Part shown: positions 5,891 through 6,966 of the stretch, one piece after another | How positions within the stretch are numbered: the stretch's first letter is position 1 | Layout of the letters: each line of letters starts with the position of its first letter | DNA from: Nitrosomonas sp. | Lineage (GTDB): Bacteria > Pseudomonadota > Gammaproteobacteria > Burkholderiales > Nitrosomonadaceae | NCBI GenBank assembly: GCA_005779435.1 | Contig: SXJH01000182.1 | Location: forward strand, 1-6,966 | DNA: 6,966 nucleotides | Reading direction: 5' to 3' | Notes under the pieces: model-generated | The model's database searches: none | Seen by the model: only the letters and a program-made list of their open reading frames with translations | What the model was told of the DNA's origin: nothing | Translations under genes and position numbers: made by a program

Positions 5891-6916
5891 ATGACACCCC
5901 AGCACGCATTGCAGCGCATCGTCGCCTATCAGGAAATCTTGCACGACGATATGGTCGCGTTGATGCGGCAAGTGATGCAAGGCGAGGTTTCGCCGGTTCT
6001 CATTGCCGCGATTATCGTCGGTTTGCACATGAAAAAGGAAACCGTCGGCGAGATTGCCGCCGGTGCGCAAGTCATGCGCGAATTCGCCGCTAAAGTCGAT
6101 GTCGCCGACGATACGCATTTGGTCGATACTTGCGGTACCGGCGGCGATTCGCTGCATACGTTCAATATTTCCACGGCTTCCGCTTTTGTCGTTGCCGCTG
6201 CAGGGGGGCGCGTCGCCAAGCATGGCGGGCGTTCGGTTTCAAGCAAATCGGGCAGCGCGGATGTGCTGGAAGCGCTCGGCGTCAATTTGAACCAGACGCC
6301 GCAACAGGTTGCGCAATGCATTGGTGAAATCGGTGTCGGCTTCATGTTTGCGCCTAATTACCATGCCGCGATGAAACATGCCGCACCGGTACGGCGGGAG
6401 CTGGGCGTCAAAACCTTATTTAATATTCTCGGGCCGCTAACCAATCCCGCCGCTGCCAAGCGGCAAGTGCTGGGCGTTTTCAGCGAAGATTTGGTGCAGA
6501 CTCTGGCGCATGTGCTGCAGCGATTGGGCAGTCGGCATGTGCTGGTCGTTCATGGCAGCGATGGCTTGGACGAGATCACGATTTCCGGTGAAACGCATGT
6601 CGGCGAATTGAAAAATGGCATAGTCACCGGTTACACCATCCGTCCGGAAGATTTCGGCCTCAAGTCGGCCGCCATCGAAACCATTCGGGTTGCCGATAGC
6701 GAACAAGCCAAAGCAATGTTGCTGTCGGTACTGGATAATGTTTCGGGTGCGGCGCGCGATATCGTATTGCTGAACGCAGGTGCGGCAATTTACGCAGCGG
6801 GCGTAGTCGATACACTGGCGCAAGGCGTCGAAAAAGCGCGAGAAGCCATCGAAAGCGGTGCGGCGCGCGAGAAACTGCAGCAATTGGCCGCATTTACCCA
6901 TCGTCATTCCAGCTAA
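5891..6916 (+). CDS. trpD: Anthranilate phosphoribosyltransferase
   Basis: Joins anthranilate to phosphoribosyl pyrophosphate, giving phosphoribosyl anthranilate, the second committed step of tryptophan synthesis, in the cytoplasm. The 341 residues are typical. Seen: an N-terminal helical domain (about 1-65), the PRPP glycine loop DTCGTGGD (79-86), KHGGRSVSSKSGSAD (110-124), the anthranilate region HAAPVRRELG (163-172), FNILGPLTNP (177-186), and the metal-binding DGLDE (224-228). All hallmark motifs are intact. It begins 10 bases after the trpG stop with only a weak ribosome-binding sequence and ends 5 bases before trpC, so it is the middle gene of a trpGDC operon. Confidence 0.97.
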   Translation: MTPQHALQRIVAYQEILHDDMVALMRQVMQGEVSPVLIAAIIVGLHMKKETVGEIAAGAQVMREFAAKVDVADDTHLVDTCGTGGDSLHTFNISTASAFVVAAAGGRVAKHGGRSVSSKSGSADVLEALGVNLNQTPQQVAQCIGEIGVGFMFAPNYHAAMKHAAPVRRELGVKTLFNILGPLTNPAAAKRQVLGVFSEDLVQTLAHVLQRLGSRHVLVVHGSDGLDEITISGETHVGELKNGIVTGYTIRPEDFGLKSAAIETIRVADSEQAKAMLLSVLDNVSGAARDIVLLNAGAAIYAAGVVDTLAQGVEKAREAIESGAAREKLQQLAAFTHRHSS

Positions 6917-6921
6917 CGTCA

Positions 6922-6966
6922 ATGTCAGACATTCTCAGAAAAATCCTTAACGTCAAAAAACAAGAA
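6922..6966 (+). CDS. trpC: Indole-3-glycerol phosphate synthase, N-terminal fragment (cut by window edge)
   Basis: Only 15 codons are visible: MSDILRKILNVKKQE. This matches the common beginning of betaproteobacterial TrpC (MSDIL.KI...K.EE). The position 5 bases after trpD supports the call, since trpGDC is a frequent order in proteobacteria. The enzyme closes the indole ring after the isomerase step. Confidence 0.8.
   Translation, partial: MSDILRKILNVKKQE

Noticed and set aside
5765..6223. 152-codon open frame on the minus strand
   Set aside because: It is antisense to the trpG end and conserved trpD motifs, and its residues look like a translation shadow.

Overview
The window has about 50% GC and is densely coded. 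The TrpG, TrpD and TrpC sequences, together with a small secreted protein resembling the exosortase-associated TIGR04073 family, suggest a betaproteobacterium, plausibly Nitrosomonadales (Nitrosomonas-like). This taxonomic reading comes from sequence resemblance I recognise, not from a search.

Left part, minus strand (about 4453 down to 1): four genes in a row. The order in the direction of transcription is a secreted ankyrin-repeat protein (3296-4453), a cytoplasmic glycerophosphodiester phosphodiesterase (2518-3279), an FAD-dependent glycerol-3-phosphate dehydrogenase GlpD (932-2521), and a glycerol-kinase-like FGGY kinase (1-935) that runs off the window. The first two genes are 16 bp apart. 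The last three are joined by two successive 4-bp ATGA stop/start overlaps, a strong sign of one translationally coupled operon. The phosphodiesterase makes glycerol 3-phosphate from lipid headgroups, the kinase probably makes it from glycerol, and GlpD oxidises it to dihydroxyacetone phosphate while reducing quinone. No transporter or regulator is visible. The role of the leading periplasmic ankyrin protein is unexplained.

Middle (4454-4798): a 345-bp divergent intergenic region. It contains two perfect inverted repeats (10-bp arms and 8-bp arms) and candidate promoters firing both ways.

Right part, plus strand: a 127-aa exported protein of probable TIGR04073 type (4799-5182). A 128-bp gap follows, with an extended -10 promoter candidate and an 8-bp inverted repeat. 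Then come trpG (5311-5880), trpD (5891-6916) and the first 15 codons of trpC (6922-6966), a tryptophan biosynthesis operon whose trpE is not adjacent.

No RNA gene, insertion sequence, CRISPR array or complete new system is visible. The most unusual items are the secreted ankyrin protein heading a glycerol-phosphate operon, the substituted substrate-site residue in the kinase, and the inverted repeats at the promoters.
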